This document shows, one piece after another, positions 26,891 to 35,800 of a stretch of 64,000 bases of DNA (positions are counted from its first letter, which is position 1; the number at the start of each line of letters is the position of its first letter). Source of the DNA: Hyphomicrobiales bacterium (GTDB lineage Bacteria > Pseudomonadota > Alphaproteobacteria > Rhizobiales > Methyloligellaceae). The notes beneath the pieces were generated by a model. It was not told the DNA's origin. It did no database searches and saw nothing but the letters and a program-made list of their open reading frames with translations. Location: assembly GCA_021775555.1 (NCBI GenBank), contig JAJFHP010000067.1, forward strand, positions 32,722-96,721, given 5' to 3'. Position numbers and translations under genes: made by a program.

Positions 26891-28339
26891 TTATTGCAGT
26901 TGCGCAACCGGTGCCAGCTGTTTGTCCAATGCCAACTTAATAACGGCCTCGATAGCCTTGAGAGGACCGGCGGTAATATCGCTGGTGGAAAAGACATCCA
27001 TTGGTACTTGGGGGGGTATGCCAGCTCCCTCCCAGGATTTGCGCCTGGCATCAAGATAGACTTCGTTCGACAGGCTCAAATTCCAGCCATTGGGCAGCGG
27101 CTTCCAGAGCATGTCCGATAAAGAGCCACGCGTCGTATCACCCACATGGGTCACGTTCGGCAGAGCGCGCATGGACATAGTGAAAATTTCTGCGGCGCTG
27201 ACGGTTATGTCGCTGGTAATCATGTAGACAGGCCCGGTGAAGCGATTCTTGCCCGTTGGCTCGATATAAATGGCCTGGGGCTCGTCTGCCTCACTGTCAC
27301 CAGCATATTTGTAGTAGCCGAGCGTGCGTTGTGCTGCGAAGCGTCCGGCAATTGTCCTCGCAACCTTGTCGAAACCACCATCATTGAGAGTGACATCCAC
27401 GATTACGGCGCGGGATCCTTTGAAAAGTGCCAGGGCCTTGTCCAGGGCCTTGTTTGTTACCTTGATATCCTCGTCTTCGACGTTATCGTCGTTGGCGAGA
27501 CCTATCATCGACTGGATGGCGATATATCCGATATCGCCGTCAACAATCCCGTATCTGATGGAACCGTTTGCTGTTTCACGTCCCTTGCCGCGCAACAATG
27601 CCTTGCCGATGTCCTTGTTCCAGACACGCGCGAGCCAGTCATCCACGAATTTTTCCGCATTCTTGCCCTTGCGCTCGGCCAGAGCGGTGAGGGCACCAAC
27701 CGTCTTTCCGGGGCGTGAATTGAGGACGACTTTCTGATCCTCGATTTTCGCCTCGATGCTGACATGGTCGTCGTCAATTTCTGAGATGATCCCCTTGATG
27801 ACATCCAGCAGCTCGGTGCTGGACATGTTTGCCTCGGCGCGCTTGGTGGCTGAATCGGCCATCGCCGGCCAGTTTATGTTGCGAGTATTGAAGAAGGCGT
27901 AGTGAGTGGAAAATATCTCAATGAAGCTGTCGAGCACCGATTTAGGTGTCGTATCCAGCTTCTCGTGACAGCTATCAGGCAGGCGATTCAGTCTGTCGAA
28001 TGTGAAAAAATAGGTGTCGTCTCCGAGCGGCATACGCATGGCTCGGCCATCGTCACTGATCTGGTGGTGCTGGGCCAGCTCTTTCAGATCCTCGGTTTCC
28101 TCATCATCCCTGATGCAGTGTCGGGTGCTTTCGTTATAAAAATAAACCTTGCCGTTCTTGATCTCTAGCAGCCAACCATAGCCTCTTGAGCGCCAGTAGC
28201 CGTTCAACTTGCCTGGTTCGCTACCATCCCTGAATGTCATGATGGGGCTGTTGGTCATGGCGATTGATGTATTTGCGGAGGCTAGGAGGCACATAAATGC
28301 GGCCGCTGAAAAGAACGTGCGAAACAATGCCCGTTTCAT
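26891..28339 (-). CDS. Exported S41-family (tail-specific) peptidase-like protein
   Basis: The ATG at 28339 follows GAGGAGAC and opens a signal peptide (MKRALFRTFFSAAAFMCLLASANTSIA); the longer ORF start lacks these. The product is 482 residues. An N-terminal beta domain of about 100 residues precedes a C-terminal-processing-protease fold with GDIGYIAIQSM, SRAVIVDVTLNDGGFDKVA, ITSDITVSAAEIFTMSM (likely nucleophile Ser in VSAAE) and GDTTRGSLSD. No obvious PDZ domain is visible. It probably acts in the periplasm. Whether the catalytic Lys is present is not certain by eye. Confidence 0.82.
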   Translation of the reverse strand: MKRALFRTFFSAAAFMCLLASANTSIAMTNSPIMTFRDGSEPGKLNGYWRSRGYGWLLEIKNGKVYFYNESTRHCIRDDEETEDLKELAQHHQISDDGRAMRMPLGDDTYFFTFDRLNRLPDSCHEKLDTTPKSVLDSFIEIFSTHYAFFNTRNINWPAMADSATKRAEANMSSTELLDVIKGIISEIDDDHVSIEAKIEDQKVVLNSRPGKTVGALTALAERKGKNAEKFVDDWLARVWNKDIGKALLRGKGRETANGSIRYGIVDGDIGYIAIQSMIGLANDDNVEDEDIKVTNKALDKALALFKGSRAVIVDVTLNDGGFDKVARTIAGRFAAQRTLGYYKYAGDSEADEPQAIYIEPTGKNRFTGPVYMITSDITVSAAEIFTMSMRALPNVTHVGDTTRGSLSDMLWKPLPNGWNLSLSNEVYLDARRKSWEGAGIPPQVPMDVFSTSDITAGPLKAIEAVIKLALDKQLAPVAQLQ

Positions 28340-28470
28340 GAATGTCTCCTCAACCGACACAAGGGGTCACTTTCCGACCAACCTTAACCCCCCATGGTCA
28401 GAATCGGCGAATTAGATGAATATCCCCCTGCCAAGATGTTGGCAAGTATCAAACACCTTTAGCTGGCGGC

Positions 28471-29169
28471 TCACAGCTCTGTAAATTTCCGTAATTTCTC
28501 AGCATCTTCAAGGCAGTAGTAGCTGCTGATCCGGCTGACAAGGCCCTCTCTCGTCCACTCCTTGATCTGCCGGTTCACATTCTCCCTGGCCGAACCCGTC
28601 ATTCGGGCCAGCTCCGCCTGTGTAAATTTCTGCCGGATGAGAATGCGCCCGCCCTCAAGCGGTTCTCCAAAGCCTTCCGCGAGACGAAGAAAAACCCGCG
28701 CCAGGCGGCCGCGCAGGGGCAGGAGCTGTTGCATGGTGGCAGCCTCGTTGGAGGCTCGCAGCCTGTCGCTGAGAATCTCCAGCATATGCAGGTAGATCAA
28801 CGGATTTGCATTTGCCACTTTTTTGAAATCCCGCGATGCGAGAAATGCAAGCGAGCAGGGTTTGAGCGCGGTGGCACTAGCGGATCTCGGCTGGGCATCG
28901 ATGAGCCCCATATCGCCAATCACGTCACCGGTGCCCAGCATGGCAAGGAGCGCTTCCTGGCCGTCCGGGGCGGTCACGCAAACCTTCAAGACGCCTTCCA
29001 TTATTGCGTAGCACCCGTCTGAAGCATCACCCTGCTTAAACAGGCTTGCGTTTGTTTCGAGCGAAATGTGATGGGAATAGCGCGCAAGTCCATCAAGCGC
29101 TTCGCGCTCCAAACCCGCAAATAGGGCGGAGCTTGCCAATATTGATCCATCAAATTTCCTGCTGCTCAT
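28471..29169 (-). CDS. Crp/Fnr-family transcriptional regulator
   Basis: The 232-residue protein has an N-terminal cyclic-nucleotide-type beta-roll (LFKQGDASDGCYAIMEGVLK, GDVIGDMGLIDAQPRSASA) and a C-terminal winged helix (FTQAELARMTGSARENVNRQ). The recognition helix carries RENVNR, the R-E-x-x-x-R arrangement that reads TGTGA half-sites in Crp. There is no Fnr-type N-terminal cysteine cluster. It is transcribed away from the LRR gene across a 204-base gap. A matching TGTGA-N6-TCACT site lies upstream of the aminotransferase gene at 30726. Confidence 0.88.
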   Translation of the reverse strand: MSSRKFDGSILASSALFAGLEREALDGLARYSHHISLETNASLFKQGDASDGCYAIMEGVLKVCVTAPDGQEALLAMLGTGDVIGDMGLIDAQPRSASATALKPCSLAFLASRDFKKVANANPLIYLHMLEILSDRLRASNEAATMQQLLPLRGRLARVFLRLAEGFGEPLEGGRILIRQKFTQAELARMTGSARENVNRQIKEWTREGLVSRISSYYCLEDAEKLRKFTEL

Positions 29170-29291
29170 AGGTGGTAGAATACCAAGTCCTCGAAGGAAG
29201 TTCGACCCTCATAACCCAAGCCAAAAAAAGTGATGACCGACCACATACCGAATGCCCCCGAATTCTAAACGGTCCATACATGGAACCTGTT

Positions 29292-29322
29292 TTGCTGAAC
29301 TGCGTAGCAGTGTGTATATAAT
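29292..29322 (+). promoter_or_regulatory. Possible sigma70-type promoter for the LRR gene
   Basis: TATAAT at 29317-29322 is preceded by TTGCTG (19-base spacing) or CTGAAC (16-base spacing). It lies about 50 bases before the TTG start, within the crp/LRR divergent gap. A small hairpin GCCTG-TAA-CAGGC follows. Confidence 0.4.
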
Positions 29323-29373
29323 CGCCTGTAACAGGCTACTCAGTGCCTCGGGGAGGAATAAGAGGAGGGTCCC

Positions 29374-30594
29374 TTGGACGGATTGACCATCGCCCAGGAA
29401 CGAATCGCCAGCGAAGCACAGGAAAACACCGGACTTCTCGATCTGAGTTCGCTCGGCCTTGAAGTATTGCCGGAAGAGTTGTTTTCACTGAAGAATTTGC
29501 ATGCGCTGAATCTCGACGGGGCTTTCCGGAATGAAAATGTACAGCAGGGCAAGAGCGCCTCATCAGCCGCACAACATCCCGTAGAGGCACAAATTGAGCG
29601 CCTCGCCGCATTGCCGGAACTCCAGACATTGTCGGTGAGTGGTACGGGTCTGGTTGACTTGACCCCGCTCCAGGAGCTGCCAGCTCTGCAATCGCTGGAC
29701 TGCAAGCTTAACCCGGTAATCGATCTCACCCCGATCAAGGGTATGAAAAAGTTGCGATCGTTTTCCTGCGCGGCAACCGGTGTCATCGATCTCGCCCCGC
29801 TTCAGGATTTATCTTCTCTGCAGTTCTTAGCCTGCTCGGACACGGAGGTGAGAGATCTTGCACCGTTGAAGAAACTGGCGTCTCTGAAATCGCTGTTCTG
29901 TTCACATGCACCGGTAAACGATCTCGACCCGCTCAAGGGATTGGCAAAACTGCAATTGCTCTACTGCAACTTGAGCAATGTGCAGGACCTTTCCCCCCTT
30001 GAGAACCTGGCGGCGTTGCAGTCACTCCACTGCTCGCACACAATGATAAGCGACCTCACTCCGCTCAAGGACCTGTCAGCCTTGCAACAGCTTGACTGCT
30101 CACACACGCTGGTGAGTGATCTCACCCCGCTCAAAGGCCTGTCGGCCCTGCAAAAGCTTGAATGCATGCATACCCAGGTAAGCGACCTTTCCCCTCTCAA
30201 AGGTTTGACAGCCCTGCAAGTGCTTAAATTCGCGGAAACGGCGGTTAGGGATCTCACTCCGCTCAAGGGCCTGTCATCTCTGCAAGAGCTAAAATGCTCA
30301 CGTACCCCGGTGAGTGATCTCACCCCGCTCAAGGGGCTTTCATCCCTGAAAAAACTCAATTGCTCACGAGCGCCTGTGAACGACCTAACCCCGATCAAGG
30401 ACCTGCCGGCCCTGCAATCGCTTGACTGTTCAGGATGCCTGCTGGTGCCACCACCAGAAAATTTCTGGCTCATGCCAACCTTGTCGGAATTGATCCTCCA
30501 TAAAACCCAGATTTCAGGCATTCCCGCCTGGGTGCTTTCACAAAACGACGGCGACGATTGCCTGGAATCCCTTCGCGCGCATGTTCGTGTTTAA
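29374..30594 (+). CDS. Leucine-rich-repeat protein with regular 22-residue repeats
   Basis: The TTG start has a strong aggagg seven bases upstream. The 406-residue protein has no signal peptide. After an N-terminal LRR cap (LDLSSLGLEVLPEEL) there are about twelve 22-residue repeats of the form DLTPLKGLSALQKLECMHTQ, with a cysteine at the same place in most repeats and near-identical 66-base DNA units. It ends GIPAWVLSQNDGDDCLESLR and stops a few residues later. In bacterial LRR-GTPase (Roc-COR) proteins a comparable segment leads into the GTPase domain; here a stop follows. It is probably a cytoplasmic protein-interaction module; partner unknown. Confidence 0.82.
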   Translation: MDGLTIAQERIASEAQENTGLLDLSSLGLEVLPEELFSLKNLHALNLDGAFRNENVQQGKSASSAAQHPVEAQIERLAALPELQTLSVSGTGLVDLTPLQELPALQSLDCKLNPVIDLTPIKGMKKLRSFSCAATGVIDLAPLQDLSSLQFLACSDTEVRDLAPLKKLASLKSLFCSHAPVNDLDPLKGLAKLQLLYCNLSNVQDLSPLENLAALQSLHCSHTMISDLTPLKDLSALQQLDCSHTLVSDLTPLKGLSALQKLECMHTQVSDLSPLKGLTALQVLKFAETAVRDLTPLKGLSSLQELKCSRTPVSDLTPLKGLSSLKKLNCSRAPVNDLTPIKDLPALQSLDCSGCLLVPPPENFWLMPTLSELILHKTQISGIPAWVLSQNDGDDCLESLRAHVRV

Positions 30595-30678
30595 AATACG
30601 CTCGGGGAAGATGGGAGAAATTTAAGGCACTGAAAGATATAATGAAATTACAAGAACAAAACCGCTGAAGACAAAATG

Positions 30679-30694
30679 TGTGATATACGTCACT
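30679..30694 (+). promoter_or_regulatory. Crp-type binding site upstream of the aminotransferase gene
   Basis: TGTGATATACGTCACT matches TGTGA-N6-TCACA at nine of ten positions. It lies about 30-65 bases before the two possible starts of the aminotransferase gene. The Crp-family protein at 28471-29169 has the recognition-helix residues expected for this sequence. Binding is inference. Confidence 0.5.
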
Positions 30695-30725
30695 TCTCGT
30701 CAGATGAGGCATACTTATCTTCAGG

Positions 30726-32708
30726 GTGTCTCATCAAATTGAAATTGAAAGCGCAACAATGACCGATAAAGCCGCCCCGATTGTAAATTTGCAGCAAGAC
30801 CAGCCCGCCGCATTCGCGCATGTCTATGAAGGTCCTTCCGGCACATGGATTGTTCAGGACGACATGGATAGCCGTGGTGGAATGTTCACCAACCGCAAAG
30901 CTGCAATGAAGTTTGTGGACGGTGAATTTGGTCCTGAGACGAAAATCATTTCCTCAGCGCCGGCAACGGACGCGATTGACACGGATTCACCTATCCCAAG
31001 CAACCAGCAGATCGTACCGCACACCCGGCATCGTTATGAAGTTCATGACGGGCAGGTTACGTGGTCAAAAATTGCAGATGGTTCAGCCCAGGGTGATGTT
31101 TTCGATGGTGAAATCAGCAGTAAAGGATGGGACGAGGCCGCCCATGCCGTAGCAGACGCGGCGAATATGGAAGGAAGCTGGGCGGCAGCTGCGAAGCTTC
31201 TGATCGAGCAGTCCGGACAGGATGCTGGCAAAAGCTCGAAGACGAAGTCCAAAGGCTCCAACGGGAAAGATCAGAAAGACAACACTTTCTCCCTGGCAAG
31301 TGAGGGTGAAGGCCAGCCCCAAAACGAAGTGTTTGAGCATCTTGAATCCAACGTTCAATCCTATGCCCGTGCCTTTCCGCGCATTTTCAACAAGGCAGTG
31401 GGGACGACGATCTGGGACAAGGATGGCCGGCCCTATATCGATTTTCTCGCCGGGGCCGGGTCGCTAAATTTCGGACATAACAATCCCGCAATAAAATCCT
31501 CGCTCATTGAATATATGCAGAGTGACGGCATCACTCATGGACTCGATTTCCACACTGTGGCCAAGGAGAAATTCCTGACGGCCATGGACGAGATCATTCT
31601 CAAGCCACGCGGTCTCGATTATGTCATTCAGTTTACCGGCCCGACTGGCACCAATGCAGTCGAAGCCGCTTTGAAGATCGCCCGCAAAGTTACCGGCAAC
31701 ACCAACATCATCAGTTTCACCAACGGGTTCCACGGCGTTTCCATGGGGGCCTTGTCCATTACTGGAAATGAAACGCTCCGCGCCGCAGCCGGTGTGCCGC
31801 TGGGTGGCGCCACCTCGATGCCTTATGACCGGTACATGGGAGAAGATGTTGACACGATCTCCTATCTCGAACGCGTGCTTGATGACCCTTCCAGCGGTAT
31901 CGACGCCCCTGCTGCAATTATTCTTGAGATCATCCAGGGCGAAGGCGGGCTGAATATGGCCCGCGTCGAATGGCTCCAAAGCCTGCAGGCCTTGTGCAAC
32001 AAGAGAGAAATTCCGCTCATCGTAGATGACATCCAGGCCGGGTGCGGGCGCTCTGGAACATTCTTCAGCTTCGAAGAAGCCGGCCTCAAACCCGATATCG
32101 TGACTTTGTCCAAATCCTTGTCCGGATACGGACTGCCATTCTCTGTAGTGCTCATCAGGCGCGATCTGGACCAGTGGAGTCCCGGCGAGCATAACGGCAC
32201 GTTCCGGGGAAACAACCCGGCGTTTATCACTTCAGCCAGGATGCTTGAGCTCTACTGGAAAGATGGCAAGTTCGAGAATGAACTGAAGAAGAAGAGCGCG
32301 CATCTGCGCAAGCGGCTGCTGGCCATGGTCGAACAGCATCCCGATGATCTGATTGACGTCAAGGGGCGCGGCTTCATGATCGGTGTGCGCTGCGTCGACC
32401 CGGACCAGGCGGCAAAGGTGACAAGGAATGCGTTTACCGAAGGCCTGATCATCGAGCGCTGCGGTCCCAGGGACGAAGTCGTCAAATGCATGATGCCGCT
32501 GACGACCACGATGGAAGAAATGGACCAGGGTCTGGATATTCTCGAGCGCGTGTTCGAGGGCATGTTCAGCCGGGAAGCATGGGACAAGAATGTCCATGAT
32601 ATCTCCGACTCTGAAAGCCTTAGTGGGTGCTGGGAGGTTGCAGCCCAGCTTCTTATCACGCATGCCGACCAGACACCCGAGAGCGGGACCAAGGGCAAGA
32701 CAGGCTGA
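30726..32708 (+). CDS. Diaminobutyrate--2-oxoglutarate aminotransferase (EctB-type) with extra N- and C-terminal modules
   Basis: The ORF opens at GTG 30726; ATG 30759 (MTDKAAPI) is possible and neither has a strong RBS. The product is 660 residues against about 420 for EctB. Residues about 200-610 match EctB: DFLAGAGSLNFGHNNP, GLDYVIQFTGPTGTNAVEAA, PLIVDDIQAGCGRSG, LSKSLSGYGLP (PLP lysine near 463) and GEHNGTFRGNNPAF. It should convert aspartate semialdehyde to 2,4-diaminobutyrate. Residues about 20-75 form a small domain (GTWIVQDDMDSRGGMFTNRK) reminiscent of DUF2188. A 31-residue motif occurs twice, at 135-165 and 619-649. No ectA or ectC is nearby; the next gene is a Pls-type synthetase. 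Confidence 0.88.
   Translation: MSHQIEIESATMTDKAAPIVNLQQDQPAAFAHVYEGPSGTWIVQDDMDSRGGMFTNRKAAMKFVDGEFGPETKIISSAPATDAIDTDSPIPSNQQIVPHTRHRYEVHDGQVTWSKIADGSAQGDVFDGEISSKGWDEAAHAVADAANMEGSWAAAAKLLIEQSGQDAGKSSKTKSKGSNGKDQKDNTFSLASEGEGQPQNEVFEHLESNVQSYARAFPRIFNKAVGTTIWDKDGRPYIDFLAGAGSLNFGHNNPAIKSSLIEYMQSDGITHGLDFHTVAKEKFLTAMDEIILKPRGLDYVIQFTGPTGTNAVEAALKIARKVTGNTNIISFTNGFHGVSMGALSITGNETLRAAAGVPLGGATSMPYDRYMGEDVDTISYLERVLDDPSSGIDAPAAIILEIIQGEGGLNMARVEWLQSLQALCNKREIPLIVDDIQAGCGRSGTFFSFEEAGLKPDIVTLSKSLSGYGLPFSVVLIRRDLDQWSPGEHNGTFRGNNPAFITSARMLELYWKDGKFENELKKKSAHLRKRLLAMVEQHPDDLIDVKGRGFMIGVRCVDPDQAAKVTRNAFTEGLIIERCGPRDEVVKCMMPLTTTMEEMDQGLDILERVFEGMFSREAWDKNVHDISDSESLSGCWEVAAQLLITHADQTPESGTKGKTG
31128..31220 (+). 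repeat. First copy of the duplicated 31-residue motif in the aminotransferase
   Basis: It encodes WDEAAHAVAD...GSWAAAAKLLI...Q (residues 135-165), followed by a Lys/Ser/Gly-rich linker. It aligns without gaps to the copy at 32580-32672, with 12 of 31 residues identical. Confidence 0.65.
32580..32672 (+). repeat. Second copy of the duplicated 31-residue motif in the aminotransferase
   Basis: It encodes WDKNVHDISD...GCWEVAAQLLI...Q (residues 619-649), again followed by a Lys/Gly-rich end. Shared positions include W1, D2, H6, D10, G16, W18, AA, LLI and the final Q. Confidence 0.65.
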
Positions 32709-32733
32709 AGATAATGCTCGGCAAAACTTGATG

Positions 32734-32772
32734 AACCGGGTGCCAGACGGATAGTCTCGTGGCCATCCGGTT
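32734..32772 (+). terminator. Hairpin between the aminotransferase and synthetase genes
   Basis: AACCGGGTGCCA pairs with TGGCCATCCGGTT (12 pairs, one G-T and one bulge, 14-base loop), followed by ctttcgtt. It could be a weak terminator or an attenuator within the cluster; the 146-base gap also could hold a second promoter. Confidence 0.45.
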
Positions 32773-32854
32773 CTTTCGTTGAATTCCATACTTTACCGGT
32801 TAGCAACAGCGTTGTGTACGGGCAGCCGTGTGCAGGCAAATTGGGTGAGGGCAC

Positions 32855-35800
32855 ATGCTTATCTGCAAGGGGGCCGATAATTCCATTCGCTGGAAAGAAG
32901 GCGAACGGCTCGACCATCTGTTCGAAGCCCGGTGTGATGAGCTGGATAGTGCCAGCGGCGGCACACATCCAGCGGTAATCACCGATGAGAAAGTTTACAC
33001 CTTCCGTGATCTGGACAACCGCGCCAACCAGGCGGCGCGATACCTGATCGCGCAGGGCGTCAAGTCCGGTGACAAGGTTGGCCTGCTGTTCGACAAGGGC
33101 GTTGAGACCTACATCGCGTTGCTGGCGGTGCTGAAGGTCAATGCCGCCTATGTGCCTTTCGACGGCGGTTTTCCGAACGACCGGATTGCCTTCATCATGG
33201 AAGACGCCGGCGTGAAGGTGATGCTCACCCAGTCCGGCTACAAGGACAAGGTTTCTGAATTCGATGTGCTGACGGTTTATCTCGACAGTGCTTCGGACGA
33301 ACTCGACAAGCTGGACACTGCCCGCCTGAGTGAAAAAGAGAAAGGCAAACCGAAAGACGAAATCGCCTATCTCATCTACACCTCAGGTACCACGGGCCAG
33401 CCCAAGGGTGTTGTCATCGAACATGCCAGCATCTGCAATTTCGTGCGCGTGGCGGCGGAGATTTACGGCTACGGCCCCGATGACCGCGTTTACCAGGGAA
33501 TGACCATTGCGTTTGATTTCTCGGTCGAGGAATTGTGGGTGCCTCTGCTCGCTGGTTCAGCGCTGGTTCCGGCGAAAGCTGGCGCCAGCCTCGTGGGCGA
33601 TGACCTGGCTGACTACCTGCTGGAGCATAAAGTGACCGGGTGGGCCTGTGTCCCCACATTGCTGGGGACAATCGAGAAAGATCTGCCGGACCTGCGCCTC
33701 CTGATTGTCTCAGGCGAGGCCTGCCCGCAAAACCTGGTGACACGCTGGGCGCTCGACGGGCGCGTGATCCTGAATGCCTACGGACCAACTGAAGCGACCG
33801 TCACCTGCACGCTCACGGAATTATTGCCTGACAAGCCCGTCACCATCGGCGGACCGCTGCCGACATACACCATCGTCATTCTTGACCCCGACAAGCCTGA
33901 AGAAGTGCCCGAAGGCGGGATGGGCGAGATTGGAATCGCCGGCATTGGGTTGGCCCAGGGCTATCTGAAACGCCCTGAACTCACAGAAGAAAAGTTCATC
34001 TCCGATTTTCTCGATATCCCCAATAATCCATCGAAACGAATTTACCGGTCAGGCGACCTGGGGTGCATCAACAAGGATGACGAGGTTGAGTTTCATGGCC
34101 GCATCGACACCCAGGTCAAGATCCGCGGTTACCGTATTGAGTTGACCGAGATCGAGTCGGTGCTGATGGAGTTTCCGCATATCTCAATGGCGGTCGTGGA
34201 TACCTATGAAGCAGAGCCCGGCGCTGTTGAACTCGTCGCCTATTACGCCCTGAACAAGGGTCATGACGCTATCGAACATTCGGAAATTGCCGAAACGCTT
34301 CGTGGCCGCATGCCCGGTTACATGGTGCCGGCCTACATTGAGCAGCTGGACGTCATCCCGATGACGCCGAGTAATAAGGCCGACCGCAAGGCCCTGCCGG
34401 AACCAAAAGGTCCGCGAGTTGGTGCCGGTGGCGGCGAATATGTGGCCCCGGCGAATGAAACCGAAGAGACGCTCGCCAAAACCCTTGCCGGTGTCATGAA
34501 GGTGGATGAGATTTCTGCCGTGGCAAACTTTTTCCAGGAACTGGGTGCGCACTCGCTGCTCATGGCGCGTTACTGCGCCGAGATCAGGAAGATAGAGGGC
34601 ATGCCGGATGTTGCCATGCGCGACGTCTATCTCAACCCGACCATCGTGGAACTGGCCAATTTTGTCAGCTCCTCTGGTGAGGTGACACCTCTTGCCAAGA
34701 GGGAGGAGCAATACCGGATTCCCTCCAATCTGGAATATTATGGATGTGGCGCGCTTCAGCTCCTGTTCTATTTCGCTTACGGATTGCTGACATTCTGGGT
34801 CCTCGTTACCGGGTTCCATTGGACATACTCAGCTATCAACGAACCGCTTGAACTTTACGTCCGAATTGTCACCTTCCTGATTGCCAGCTATTTGGGATTC
34901 AGCATTTTTCCAATCGCCATGAAGTGGCTTCTGGTAGGCAAATGGAAGCAGGAGAAGTTTCCAATCTGGAGCTTGCGTTACTTCCGCTTCTGGATGGTCA
35001 AATCTCTTGTCTCAACTTCGCCAATGGCCATTTTCCCAGGCGGCCCGGTCTACAATGTTTACTTGCGGCTGCTCGGAGCGAAAATCGGACGAAATGTGAT
35101 ACTAGGCTCCAGTGCGCCCATCTGTTCTGACCTGTTTGTCATAGGTGACAACACGATCATTCGGCACAAGTCCCTGCTTTCGGGATACAAGGCCGAGTCC
35201 AATTATATCCACACCGGTCCGATCCATATCGGAGCCCAATCCTTCGTTGGTTCTGGAAGCGTGCTGGAAATTGACACCGTGATGGAGGATGACACCCAGC
35301 TTGGTCACGCATCTGCGCTTCATCGCGGTCAGCGCATCACGCAAGGTAAGCATTATCACGGCACGCCGGCAGAGGAGACAAAAGCAGACTATTGCTCGGT
35401 CGAGCCCATGTCCTGCACCGCGCTGCGCAGATGGCTTTACACTATCGCGCTGGCGATCCCGCTCTTTGCCGTCATGGCTCCACTCACAATCATGGCGCTG
35501 TTTTACCTTTTCCCCTATGTGCTCGTCTTCGCGTCGGTGGGTTCTCTGAATTATGAGTCGCCGCTTTCGGTTTTTCTCGCGCTCGCCCCGGGGGTTTTAC
35601 TCGTTTGCATAATTCTCTTCGTTACGATGTTTGTGCTCGGCACATTGATGGTCAGTCTTATCCCCAGACTGCTCAATCTCTTCCTCACAGAGGGGAAAAC
35701 CTATGTGCTGTTCGGATTCCACTATTATATCCAGAGCATCATTTCTGCGTTTAGTAATATTCCTGCCTACAACATCCTGTTTGGCGACAGCTCCTATATC

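Noticed and set aside
30726-32708. Ectoine biosynthesis
   Set aside because: The aminotransferase is EctB-like, but neither an acetyltransferase (EctA) nor an ectoine synthase (EctC) is present, and a Pls-type synthetase follows.
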